A stretch of DNA of 63,795 nucleotides, taken from positions 1-63,795 of the forward strand of contig DATMPC010000076.1 of the NCBI GenBank assembly GCA_035567895.1, written 5' to 3'. Position numbers and translations under genes: made by a program. How positions within the stretch are numbered: the first letter of the stretch is position 1; every line of letters starts with the position of its first letter. This stretch comes from Terriglobales bacterium. GTDB lineage: Bacteria; Acidobacteriota; Terriglobia; Terriglobales; Acidobacteriaceae. Below, one piece after another: positions 8,599-15,713 of the stretch. Under the pieces are notes generated by a model. That model was not told the DNA's origin. It made no database searches and saw only the letters and a list, made by a program, of their open reading frames with translations.

Positions 8599-9327
8599 AT
8601 GACGTCTCCCCCCGCCCTCCTTGCATTTACTACCGAGATCGGTAATTTGATTGCCCAGGCCGGTCCGGTCGCACACACAGTCTTAGCGCTCTTGTTGCTG
8701 TTCAGCGTTCTCTCCTGGTCAATCATTCTCTCGAGGGGAGCGAAGTTCCGGCGCATGCGTGCGCAGAGTGGACGCTTCCTGCGCGCATTCCGCAAAGCTA
8801 ACGGACGTCTGCAGGACGTTTCCGCGGTCTCGGAACAGTTCAAGCCCAGCCCTCTCGTAAGTGTTTTCGAGGGTGGATACGAGGAATATCGCCGCCAGAG
8901 CGGTGCAGGTTCGCCGCGCAATCTTCCTGCGGTGCAAAGGGCGGTCCAGATCGCGTCGTCTGAAGAAATGACGCAGATGGAGTCGCGTCTTCCCTGGCTC
9001 GCGACCACCGGTGCGATCACACCATTTGTCGGCCTGTTTGGCACTGTCTGGGGCATCATCGATGCCTTTCAGGGACTGGGCAATGCTGGCGCCGCGACGT
9101 TGCGTGCAGTGGCTCCGGGAATTTCCGCGGCGCTGATTACCACCGCTGCCGGACTCTTTACCGCGATTCCGGCCGTAATCGCCTATAACCAGTACATGCA
9201 GCAGATCCGCGAATTCGGCGCGCGCATGGATGATTTCGGCCTCGAACTCCTGAATACAGTCGATCGCTCCGCGCCACCGCCGCAGTCGGCAAGAACGCGC
9301 GAAGCTGTCGTTCTAGAAGAGAGATAA
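8599..9327 (+). CDS. tolQ: TolQ/ExbB-type proton channel subunit
   Basis: A 242-residue inner-membrane protein of the MotA/TolQ/ExbB family, which with TolR forms the proton-driven motor that energises the envelope. Three membrane segments are visible: about residues 22-43 (AHTVLALLLLFSVLSWSIIL), 131-153 (TTGAITPFVGLFGTVWGII) and 163-187 (SAALITTAAGLFTAIPAVIA). The conserved GLFGTVWGI and the small-residue third segment are typical. It heads the run tolQ-tolR-tonB/tolA-tolB-pal-cpoB, which is why TolQ is preferred over ExbB. AGAGGTG just before the ATG serves as the ribosome-binding site. Confidence 0.92.
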   Translation: MTSPPALLAFTTEIGNLIAQAGPVAHTVLALLLLFSVLSWSIILSRGAKFRRMRAQSGRFLRAFRKANGRLQDVSAVSEQFKPSPLVSVFEGGYEEYRRQSGAGSPRNLPAVQRAVQIASSEEMTQMESRLPWLATTGAITPFVGLFGTVWGIIDAFQGLGNAGAATLRAVAPGISAALITTAAGLFTAIPAVIAYNQYMQQIREFGARMDDFGLELLNTVDRSAPPPQSARTREAVVLEER

Positions 9328-9329
9328 CC

Positions 9330-9511
9330 TTCACCACGGAGACGCGGAGTCACGGGGAAAAACCACCGATAGTGAAACCACGAAGGACACGAAGGTACAC
9401 GAAGGAAGGATTGGATAAATGCTCTCTCCGTTTGGATCTGTTTTTCCTTCGTGCTCCTTCGTGTCCTCCGTGGTTTCATCCTGGTGCCTACTCCGTGACC
9501 CAGTGGTGAAA
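9330..9511. repeat. CACGGAG-family inverted repeat between tolQ and tolR
   Basis: TTCACCACGGAGACGCGGAG starts just after the tolQ stop, followed by inner arms of the form CCACGAAGGACACGAAGG and their reverse TCCTTCGTGTCCTCCGTGG. The outer right arm ends CAGTGGTGAA at 9511. The arms are nested: CACGGAG outside, CACGAAGG inside. The repeat fills the whole gap, so the tolR ribosome-binding region derives partly from it. Confidence 0.85.
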
Positions 9512-9520
9512 TAGGCTTTT

Positions 9521-9952
9521 ATGGCATTTACAAATTCCCAAGGTCGCACGCAGAGTTCGCTCTCTGAGATCAACATCACGCCGTTTGTCGACGTGGTGCT
9601 GGTGCTGCTCATCATCTTCATGTTGACTGCGCCTATCATTCAGTCGGGCATCGAGGTGAACGTTCCGCATACGCAGACGGTGAGGGAAATCACCGAGCCA
9701 CGGCTGGTGCTCACTATGGATCGCGATCAGAATGTTTTTCTGGGCAGCGAGACAGTCAAGCTGGCGGAGCTTCCGAAGATTCTGCACGACCGCGTGAAGG
9801 ATCCTGAGCATCATCCCATCTATCTGCGTTGCGACGAGAACGTGACTTTCGGCGCATTCGCCGCTTTGATGGACATCGTGAAGCAGAGCGGCATAACCAA
9901 CATCGCTATCGTTACGCAGCCCTATCAGACCAAGAATGTCGCAACGCGTTGA
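9521..9952 (+). CDS. tolR: TolR/ExbD-type motor subunit
   Basis: A 143-residue biopolymer-transport protein. It has a short cytoplasmic start, one membrane helix at about residues 22-41 (PFVDVVLVLLIIFMLTAPII) and a periplasmic domain. D24 in the ITPFVDVVL motif is the conserved aspartate that carries protons through the TolQ-TolR channel. The periplasmic part (about 50-143) ends with a TolR-like fold that would touch peptidoglycan. It follows tolQ after a repeat-filled gap of 193 bases and overlaps the next gene by 17 bases. Confidence 0.92.
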   Translation: MAFTNSQGRTQSSLSEINITPFVDVVLVLLIIFMLTAPIIQSGIEVNVPHTQTVREITEPRLVLTMDRDQNVFLGSETVKLAELPKILHDRVKDPEHHPIYLRCDENVTFGAFAALMDIVKQSGITNIAIVTQPYQTKNVATR

Positions 9953-10733
9953 TATTTTCGACATCCGGGAATCGTGGAAGGGGCCGATTACGGCCTCCAT
10001 CGCGTTTCACGGAGCTATAGTGGCAGCGATCCTCGCTTATGGCGCCTATATGGGCTTTTCCCGAAATGAATGGGGGAGCGGCGAGCGGGTCTCCGGCGAA
10101 GCAATTTCGGCGACATTGGTGGGGGCCAGTGCTATTCCGCTTCCCCGCGAGCAGCCTACAGAGAATATTGTGGCGAACGAGTCTCAGGCGGTCACCCACT
10201 CGCAGCCGAAGGAACTTGCTCCACCTGTGCCTGAAGCTGTGAAGATTCCCGAAACGGTAAAGGTCAAGCCCAAAGAGAAACCGCGGCAGAGTGTGGAAAA
10301 GCGTCCGGAACCGGTGCAACAGGCGACGAATCAAGTGCAGTACGGGCAGGGCGGACAGGTTCACCAGAACTTTACGACGTTCAGCAGCGCTCTCGGCGTA
10401 GGCGCGGTGGCTATGACTACCGGCGGGGATTTCGGCAGCCGCTACGCTTACTATGTGCGCCAGGTGGCGCAGCTCCTGTCGCAGAACTGGCTCAAGTATG
10501 AGGTCGATCCCCATGCCATGCCGAATGCGTCCGTCGCTGTAGCGTTCGACATTTCGCGCGATGGCTCGCCGTCGAATGTGAGGATTACGCAGTCGAGTGG
10601 CATACCCTCGCTCGATACTTCGGCAGTGCGAACGCTGCAGCGTATCGACAGCTTCGGGCCGCTGCCTTCGGATTATCGCGGCGGTAGTGTGGGGGCGGAG
10701 TTCGAGTTTCGGTATACGCCGATTAAGAGATGA
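9936..10733 (+). CDS. TonB/TolA-like energy transducer
   Basis: A 265-residue protein with an N-terminal membrane anchor (about residues 18-38, ITASIAFHGAIVAAILAYGA), a Pro/Lys/Glu-rich periplasmic linker (about 75-130) and a TonB C-terminal domain (about 165-262) with GSPSNVRITQSSGIPSLD and AVRTLQRIDSFGPLP. It would link the TolQ-TolR motor to outer-membrane partners. The start overlaps tolR by 17 bases. The next genes are tolB and pal, so it most likely does the job of TolA, although the C-terminal fold reads more like TonB. In many phyla outside the proteobacteria this swap is usual. The gene ends just before a TCATCCTGAG palindrome. Confidence 0.88.
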   Translation: MSQRVDIFDIRESWKGPITASIAFHGAIVAAILAYGAYMGFSRNEWGSGERVSGEAISATLVGASAIPLPREQPTENIVANESQAVTHSQPKELAPPVPEAVKIPETVKVKPKEKPRQSVEKRPEPVQQATNQVQYGQGGQVHQNFTTFSSALGVGAVAMTTGGDFGSRYAYYVRQVAQLLSQNWLKYEVDPHAMPNASVAVAFDISRDGSPSNVRITQSSGIPSLDTSAVRTLQRIDSFGPLPSDYRGGSVGAEFEFRYTPIKR

Positions 10734-10777
10734 CGATATTGATGAAGAATTTTTCAGGCCGTCCAGTTCGCTCAAAA

Positions 10778-10968
10778 CTTCTAAACTCTGTCATCCTGAG
10801 CCCCTCTTTCGGGCGAAGGACCTCCCGCGATGCTTCGGACTTTATTGGGCCGTCCAGGCTTTTTGCCAAGGGCCCCCAGCCAAAAAGCCTGGATGCAGCG
10901 ACGACGTCCGACATATTCCGGCAGGTCCTTCGCCCTAAAGAGGGGCTCAGGATGACAGAGTTTAGAAG
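10778..10968. repeat. TCATCCTGAG nested palindrome, copy 1
   Basis: The outer arms match over about 30 bases: CTTCTAAACTCTGTCATCC at the left and GGATGACAGAGTTTAGAAG at the right. The next layer reads GCGAAGGACCTCC and its reverse GGTCCTTCGCCC. An inner stem, CCAGGCTTTTTG against AAAAAGCCTGG, closes the structure. The right arm carries the start codon and ribosome-binding site of tolB. Four more copies are at 13409, 16520, 19951 and 31899. Confidence 0.9.
10940..10954 (+). promoter_or_regulatory. tolB ribosome-binding site and start codon inside a repeat arm
   Basis: GAGGGG (10940-10945) stands 6 bases before ATG 10952, and both lie in the right arm of the palindrome ending at 10968. This ATG is the only usable start placed before the TolB signal peptide; codons further upstream translate the repeat itself and read unlike a protein. 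The tolB start has therefore been supplied or replaced by the repeat. In the folded RNA the site would be paired. Confidence 0.65.
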
Positions 10969-12319
10969 GCTTACTAGGCAAGGTGTATTTCGATCGAGAA
11001 GTTTTGCGGGAATTGTTGCCACACTCCTGCTATGCGTGTCGGCCTTTTCCCAACAAGACAAATTCCAAGGCGTAGTCACCCAAGGCGTCGAGCGCGTTCG
11101 CATCGCCGTTGCTGACTTCAAGCCTGCGAATGCCGATCCCAATACGGGACCGTTGCTCACGACCTTCAACAGCGTCCTCTTCTCCGACCTGCAGAATGCC
11201 GGAATCTTCGATGTGGTTTCGAAGAGCTTCAATCCCTTGCAGGTGCCGGGCACACCTCAGGAAGTCACACTCGATGCCTGGGCAAACCCTCCAACCAATG
11301 CGGCGATGCTGGCTTTCGGAAACTTAGGAGTCAGCGGAGGGCAGGTCTCCGTCTTCGGCTGGCTCTACGACGTTAAGAACACCGTCTCGCCCCAAGTACT
11401 GGGCAAGCAATACCGCGAAGATGCTACGCAGGACAACGCACGCCTGATCGCGCATCGCTTTGCCGACGAGATCATCTTCCGGCTGGGCGGAGGCATTCCG
11501 GGAATTGCCGAGAGCAAGACCGTCTTCGTCAGCAATCGCACGGGAACAAAAGAAATCTGGATGATGGACTACGATGGCAACGGTGAGCACGCCGTCACGA
11601 AGCTTGGCAGCATCGCGCTCTCGCCTCGCATTTCGCCGGATAGTTCCCGTATTGCGTTTGTGGAACTTGGCAAGCGCAGCGTGAATATCCGCATGTTTTC
11701 ACTCGACCTGAACCGTCCCGTGTCTTTTCCGGCGATCGGGGGCACCACGATTTCTCCGGCGTGGTCGCCTGACGGGCTGCATTTGGCATTTTCGTCTTCC
11801 CGCACCGGGGATCCGGAAATCTACGTCTCGAATGCTTCTGGAGGGGAACTTACTCGCTTAACTGAGGCCCATGGCCCGGACGTCTCGCCGGTATGGAATC
11901 CCAAAACGGGAGGGCAGATCGCGTGGATCAGCGGGCGCTCGGGACTGCCGCAGCTCTACATCATGGCGTCGGACGGAACCAATGTGCAGCGCATGACCGA
12001 TACGGGATATGCGGTTTCGCCATCGTGGTCCCCGAATGGGCAATACCTGGTTTTTGCGTGGTCGCGCAAGTACGGTCCCGGAGTCCCCGGTGCGCAGGAC
12101 ATTTATATAATGGACGTGGCCAGCAAAACCTGGGCACAGTTGACGCATGACGCGGGCTCCAACGATTTTCCGTCGTGGTCGCCCGATGGTCGGCACATCG
12201 CTTTTCAATCCAATCGCTCAGGCACGACCCAAATCTGGACCATGCTGGCCGACGGCACCCAGCAGCACCAGTTAACTCATACGGGCCAGAACACTCAACC
12301 CAACTGGAGTTGGAAGTAA
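10952..12319 (+). CDS. tolB: Tol-Pal system protein TolB
   Basis: A 455-residue periplasmic protein. After a basic start there is a signal peptide (about residues 17-34, SFAGIVATLLLCVSAFS), then the TolB N-terminal domain (about 40-185, with RVRIAVADFKPANADP and LFSDLQNAGIFDVV) and a beta-propeller of WD40-like repeats seen as KTVFVSNRTGTKEIWMMDYD, SPAWSPDGLHLAFSSSRTGD, SPSWSPNGQYLVFAWSRKYG and FPSWSPDGRHIAFQSNRSGT. TolB binds Pal and helps the outer membrane constrict during division. An open frame extends 74 codons further upstream, but those codons translate the intergenic palindrome, so the start at 10952 is preferred. Length then matches the family (about 430-450). Confidence 0.93.
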   Translation: MTEFRRLTRQGVFRSRSFAGIVATLLLCVSAFSQQDKFQGVVTQGVERVRIAVADFKPANADPNTGPLLTTFNSVLFSDLQNAGIFDVVSKSFNPLQVPGTPQEVTLDAWANPPTNAAMLAFGNLGVSGGQVSVFGWLYDVKNTVSPQVLGKQYREDATQDNARLIAHRFADEIIFRLGGGIPGIAESKTVFVSNRTGTKEIWMMDYDGNGEHAVTKLGSIALSPRISPDSSRIAFVELGKRSVNIRMFSLDLNRPVSFPAIGGTTISPAWSPDGLHLAFSSSRTGDPEIYVSNASGGELTRLTEAHGPDVSPVWNPKTGGQIAWISGRSGLPQLYIMASDGTNVQRMTDTGYAVSPSWSPNGQYLVFAWSRKYGPGVPGAQDIYIMDVASKTWAQLTHDAGSNDFPSWSPDGRHIAFQSNRSGTTQIWTMLADGTQQHQLTHTGQNTQPNWSWK

Positions 12320-12332
12320 GATCAAAAGGCCA

Positions 12333-12550
12333 TTTCACCACGGAGACACGGAGACACGGAGGAAAGCAAAAGCATTGAACACGAAGGACACGAAGGCCAC
12401 GGAGGTTTTCAGTCGTGAGAAACAGATTCTGCTGATTGCTCAGAGTGTCGATGTGAGATCAAAAAAGCCGCACACATCTGTGTCCTTCGTGCCCTTCGTG
12501 TTCAATCCCGCTTTTGCTTTTCTCTGTGACTCCGTGTCTCCGTGGTGAAG
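12333..12550. repeat. CACGGAG/CACGAAGG inverted repeat between tolB and pal
   Basis: The left arm reads TTTCACCACGGAGACACGGA and continues with further units. Inner arms are ACACGAAGGACACGAAGG at about 12379-12397 and the reverse TCCTTCGTGCCCTTCGTGTT at about 12482-12502. The right arm ends CTCCGTGTCTCCGTGGTGAA. Units repeat every 8 bases in the outer arm and every 9 in the inner one. The unit fills most of the 12320-12593 gap and stops before the pal ribosome-binding site. Confidence 0.88.
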
Positions 12551-12593
12551 TAAGTTTTCAGGGCATTCATTATTCAGACTTTCGGAGGAGACA

Positions 12594-13337
12594 GTGAACA
12601 AACGTCAGTGGATGCATGCGACTCAGATCGCAGCGTTGTCCGTACTTTTGGTGATTGCCGGTTGTAAAAAGAAGCAGCCAGCGCCACCACCGCCGCCCCC
12701 GCCCCCGCCACCGGCGCCGACCGCGTCGATTTCGGCAAATCCATCTACCGTCAACGCCGGTCAGTCCACGCAGCTTTCATGGACGACGGAGAACGCTACC
12801 GACGTTTCCATTGATGGAATCGGCAAGGTGCAGGCCAGCGGATCACAGACTGTGACTCCGACCGATTCGGTCAATTACCGCCTGACAGCAAGCGGTCCGG
12901 GCGGATCGCAGGAAGCGACCACGCGCGTCACAGTGAATCGTCCTCCGCCGGTGCAGGCGCCACCGCAGGAGCCGACGCTGACCGATCAGCAGTTATTCGA
13001 TAACAACATTAAGGACGCGTATTTCGACTACGACAGCTATGAGATTCGTCCGCAGGATGGATCGACACTGCAAGCCGACGCGCAGTTCCTGAATCAGCAT
13101 CCAAATTGGAGAGTGCTGATTGAAGGGCACTGCGACGAGCGCGGATCGACCGAATACAACATGGCACTCGGAGACAGCCGTGCCCAGGCTGCGAAGCAGG
13201 CGCTGGTTTCGGCAGGCGTCGCCGCCAATCGCCTGACGACGACCAGCTTCGGCAAGGAGAAGCCGTTCTGCACCGAGTCGAACGAACAGTGCTGGCAGCA
13301 GAATCGGCGCGGGCATTTGGTGCTGGCGGGGCAGTAG
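12594..13337 (+). CDS. pal: Peptidoglycan-associated lipoprotein Pal with an Ig-like insert
   Basis: A 247-residue lipoprotein starting at GTG, with GGAGGAG spaced well before it. The lipobox VIAGC puts the lipidated cysteine at C24. A run of ten prolines follows (about 32-41), then an Ig-like/bacterial-surface domain (about 42-118, TASISANPSTVNAGQSTQLS) and the OmpA-like peptidoglycan-binding domain (about 135-247, with FDYDSYEIRP and IEGHCDERGSTEYNMALGD). Classical Pal lacks the Ig-like part, so this is a longer variant that may reach further from the outer membrane. It lies in the Tol-Pal run between tolB and cpoB. Confidence 0.93.
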   Translation: MNKRQWMHATQIAALSVLLVIAGCKKKQPAPPPPPPPPPPAPTASISANPSTVNAGQSTQLSWTTENATDVSIDGIGKVQASGSQTVTPTDSVNYRLTASGPGGSQEATTRVTVNRPPPVQAPPQEPTLTDQQLFDNNIKDAYFDYDSYEIRPQDGSTLQADAQFLNQHPNWRVLIEGHCDERGSTEYNMALGDSRAQAAKQALVSAGVAANRLTTTSFGKEKPFCTESNEQCWQQNRRGHLVLAGQ

Positions 13338-13356
13338 GAAGTTGTCTGGTGCAATG

Positions 13357-13389
13357 GTAGAGACGCCCGCCGCGGCGGACGTCTCTACT
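13357..13389. repeat. GTAGAGACGC hairpin, copy 1
   Basis: GTAGAGACG at the left faces CGTCTCTAC at the right, with a GC-rich centre CCCGCCGCGGCGGA. Similar hairpins are at 16472 and 27157. It lies 20 bases after pal. Confidence 0.8.
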
Positions 13390-13408
13390 TTTCGAAATTG
13401 TTTAGACA

Positions 13409-13582
13409 CTGTCATCCTGAGGCCCAATGTTGGCCGAAGGATCTCCCGGAATGTGTCGGACTTAAAATGCCGTCTCCTGGCTCTTTGGCCCAGAAACCCC
13501 TCGCCAAAAAGCCAGGAAAGGGCGACAAAGTCCTGAGCATCGCGGGAGATCCTTCGGCCAACATCGGGCCTCAGGATGACAG
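13409..13582. repeat. TCATCCTGAG nested palindrome, copy 2
   Basis: Outer arms CTGTCATCCTGAGGCCC and GGGCCTCAGGATGACAG, second layer GTTGGCCGAAGGATCTCCCG and its reverse, inner stem CCTGGCTCTTTGG against CCAAAAAGCCAGG. It fills the pal-cpoB gap together with the hairpin at 13357. About 100 bases between it and cpoB show nothing recognisable. Confidence 0.9.
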
Positions 13583-13690
13583 TTGTGACAGAGTGACCGC
13601 GTCTAACGAAGCACGACAGTGTCTGAATAAGATGACAGTTACTAAGCGCTTACGTCAGTAAATAAGAAGCTCACGAATTACGAGCACACC

Positions 13691-14560
13691 ATGAAAATCA
13701 AATTCCATCGTTTCATCACGTACGCCGTAGGCCTAACGCTTTTACTCGCGCCGGTTGCTTTTGGCGCCAACAAAGAAATGGTGCAACTGCAGACCCAGAT
13801 CCAGGATCTGCAGGACAAAGTTGCACGGCTGCAGCAGAGCAACGATGAGCGTTTTGGCGCAATGCGCAGCCTGATCGAGCAGAACACCGACACCATCAAC
13901 CGCGTTGCCAACTCGCTCGATGCCATCTCGCATTCGCTGCAGACATCCACAGCAGATCAAGGCGGCAAGGTCGATCAGGTGTCGGCGCAGGTGCAGTCGC
14001 TGCACGATGCAGTCGATGAGCTGAAGGCGCGATTGGCCAAGGTGAGCAAGCAGCTCGACGACATGGCCGCAGCGCAGCAGAACCTGCAGGCTCCGCAAGG
14101 TGGGCCGGGGCAGAATCCGCAACTGCCTCCGCAGGCGCAAGCTCAGCCGCCCGATGTTCTCTATAACAACGCGCTCAGCGACTACAACGGCGCGAAATAC
14201 AACCTGGCGGCGCAGGAGTTTGCCGACTACATCAAGTACTACGGCAACACCGATCTCGCTGGAAATGCGCAGTACTACATTGCCGACATCGAGTACAAGC
14301 AAGGCAACTACAAGCAGGCGGTGCAGGATTACGACAGAGTCATCGAGCAATATCCCAGCGGCAACAAGGCTTCTGCAGCGCAATTGAAGAAGGCGTATGC
14401 ACTCCTCAATCTCAACCAGCGCGATGCCGGAGTGCGCGAACTGCGCTCACTGATCGCTCGTTATCCCAAGTCACTCGAAGCGGGCCAAGCCCGCGACCGC
14501 CTGAACAGTTTGGGGGCCACCTCCACGGCCTCCAAGCCCAGCCCCACCCGGCCGCGGTAA
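13691..14560 (+). CDS. cpoB: Cell division coordinator CpoB (YbgF family)
   Basis: A 289-residue periplasmic protein with a signal peptide (about residues 1-25, cleavage after AFG-A), a coiled-coil segment rich in Gln/Leu (about 29-115), a Pro/Gln-rich linker (about 122-150) and a C-terminal TPR domain (about 153-280, YNNALSDYNGAKYNLAAQEF, QYYIADIEYKQGNYKQAVQD). This order is that of YbgF/CpoB, the last gene of many tol-pal operons, which links Tol function to cell-wall synthesis at the division site. The stop is followed at once by a GCACTCAGCATTCAGC-type repeat. Confidence 0.9.
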   Translation: MKIKFHRFITYAVGLTLLLAPVAFGANKEMVQLQTQIQDLQDKVARLQQSNDERFGAMRSLIEQNTDTINRVANSLDAISHSLQTSTADQGGKVDQVSAQVQSLHDAVDELKARLAKVSKQLDDMAAAQQNLQAPQGGPGQNPQLPPQAQAQPPDVLYNNALSDYNGAKYNLAAQEFADYIKYYGNTDLAGNAQYYIADIEYKQGNYKQAVQDYDRVIEQYPSGNKASAAQLKKAYALLNLNQRDAGVRELRSLIARYPKSLEAGQARDRLNSLGATSTASKPSPTRPR

Positions 14561-14577
14561 ACCGCGGCGCGCTCCTC

Positions 14578-14611
14578 GCGAGTGCTCGGCCGTCAGCACT
14601 CAGCATTCAGC
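14578..14611. repeat. Heptamer-type repeat arm (GCACTCA/GCATTCA), left
   Basis: GCGAGTGCTCGGCC followed by GTCAGCACTCAGCATTCAGC. The units are about 7 bases. A reversed arm, GAGTGCTGAATGCTG, is at about 15698-15712, so the PIN-domain genes lie between them. The same motif forms another pair at 23161-23292. Confidence 0.6.
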
Positions 14612-14747
14612 CCTTGAAGCATTCTGGAAGCATCCAGCAGACGCACAGCAGCGCGAGGCCTGATCTCCGCTTCCGATTTCAATCGCTGGCGGGTTGGACA
14701 GAAGCTTGATGATCTGGTGAAATCTCCGAGGTTCCGGAAATCAGGAA

Positions 14748-15227
14748 ATGAAGCCAAAGGTTTACCTGGAGACGTCGTTCATCAGCTATTTGGCTCGTCG
14801 CCTGAGTTCGGATCTCCCGACGTTGCAACGCCAGTTAAGCAGTCAGGCGTGGTGGGAGCGAAAGCGCGATCACTTCCAGCTAGTTGCTTCAGAAGCAGTC
14901 TTTTTAGAATGCCAGCAAGGTGATCCTGAAGGCATTCGAAGCCGAATGGTCTTTCTTGAAAATGCAACCCTCTTGCCCCTGACGGATGAGATACTTGAGT
15001 TGACCCGACAGTTGATCAGGTCGCGTGCCTTCCCCCAGAAGGCAGTTGCCGATGCGATTCACGTTGCAGCCGCGACTGCCTACGGGTGCGAATATCTATT
15101 GACCTGGAACTTCAAGCACATCAATAACGCCAGGCTGAAGCGGGACAGCGCGAGAATTATCGAGGAGTTTGGGTATGAGCCGACAACGATCTGCACACCC
15201 GACGAGCTCATGGGATCTGACGAATAA
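14748..15227 (+). CDS. PIN-domain protein, VapC-like toxin family
   Basis: A 159-residue protein with a PIN-fold pattern. The first acidic residue is E8 in VYLETSFISYL, a common variant of the usual LDTN start. A second acidic residue is in ASEAVFLECQQGD (near 52), another is in VADAIHVAAAT (near 103), and LLTWNFKHINN (near 123) closes the domain. PIN proteins are Mg-dependent RNases and many are toxins of type II toxin-antitoxin pairs. No antitoxin gene is clear upstream. A small acidic/basic protein starts inside its 3' end and may be the partner. Good RNase activity would require all acidic residues to be in place, which I cannot prove by eye. Confidence 0.82.
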   Translation: MKPKVYLETSFISYLARRLSSDLPTLQRQLSSQAWWERKRDHFQLVASEAVFLECQQGDPEGIRSRMVFLENATLLPLTDEILELTRQLIRSRAFPQKAVADAIHVAAATAYGCEYLLTWNFKHINNARLKRDSARIIEEFGYEPTTICTPDELMGSDE

Positions 15228-15387
15228 TCAGAGCGACGCGATTGTCGAGGAAATTCACGCGTGGCGAAGCCAATATGCCGCTCAATTCGACAATGATCTC
15301 GACAAAATCTTTGCCGATCTAAAGGCAAGAGAAGCCGATAATCCTGTGAAGCGATCGGCCTCGAGACCGCTACGTCCACGAAAATAG
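15175..15387 (+). CDS. Small protein overlapping the PIN gene, possible antitoxin or partner
   Basis: A 70-residue protein in a different frame, overlapping the PIN gene by 53 bases if the ATG at 15175 is used. A later non-ATG start near 15217 would remove the odd first 14 residues. The conserved-looking core is SDAIVEEIHAWRSQYAAQFD followed by NDLDKIFADLKARE and a basic tail (RSASRPLRPRK). I have seen this type of IVEEI-R-YA-FN-DLD-IF-DLK protein beside PIN genes in other soil bacteria, which supports a paired function. Whether it neutralises the toxin or is just cotranslated is unknown. Confidence 0.65.
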   Translation: MSRQRSAHPTSSWDLTNNQSDAIVEEIHAWRSQYAAQFDNDLDKIFADLKAREADNPVKRSASRPLRPRK

Positions 15388-15547
15388 CGATCGCATCGGC
15401 GCCTATTCCGCTCAACTGTCAAAATTGCTCATTCAGACGAAGATGAAGAAGATGAATGAGGCTCGACGACGGTAGGCCTTAGGCGCGCACCGACTCTATG
15501 AAAGCCCTCCCTAAGAAAAAGTTGTGTGAATATCAGGATGCGCTCGT

Positions 15548-15664
15548 GCGAAGGGACTTGAACAGATGCGAACCGGCCGCACGGTTTCGCATGAAGAGGT
15601 CATCAAGCGAATGAAGCTGAAGGCAGCAAAGTGCTCGAACGATAGGGACAAAAGGCTAAGCTAA
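15548..15664 (+). pseudogene. Antitoxin-like C-terminal fragment
   Basis: Read from 15548, the frame gives AKGLEQMRTGRTVSHEEVIK followed by RMKLKAAK and a short tail to a TAA. The GL-Q-R-GR-VSHEEV pattern is typical of the C-terminal end of small antitoxins of the Phd/RelB/ParD kind. No start codon with a ribosome-binding site is in this frame, and the upstream half lies in another frame (MKALPKKKLCEYQDALVR), so the gene seems decayed. The stretch 15388-15547 holds nothing else I can support. Confidence 0.4.
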
Positions 15665-15695
15665 ACATTCCAAGACAGCGTCCATGCTGATTGCC

Positions 15696-15712
15696 CGAGT
15701 GCTGAATGCTGC
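15696..15712. repeat. Heptamer-type repeat arm, right
   Basis: GAGTGCTGAATGCTG is the reverse of the motif at 14595-14611. It abuts the stop codon of the 2Fe-2S gene at 15714. Confidence 0.5.
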
Positions 15713-15713
15713 T

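Noticed and set aside
9912-10775. 287-codon minus-strand open frame
   Set aside because: Antisense to the TonB-like gene, which has a membrane anchor, a linker and a C-terminal domain.
10730-10951. 74-codon N-terminal extension of TolB
   Set aside because: These codons translate the palindromic repeat; the signal peptide starts after 10952.
12333-12550. CACGGAG arrays as a possible CRISPR
   Set aside because: Units of 8-9 bases directly adjoining each other, arranged as inverted arms; no spacers.
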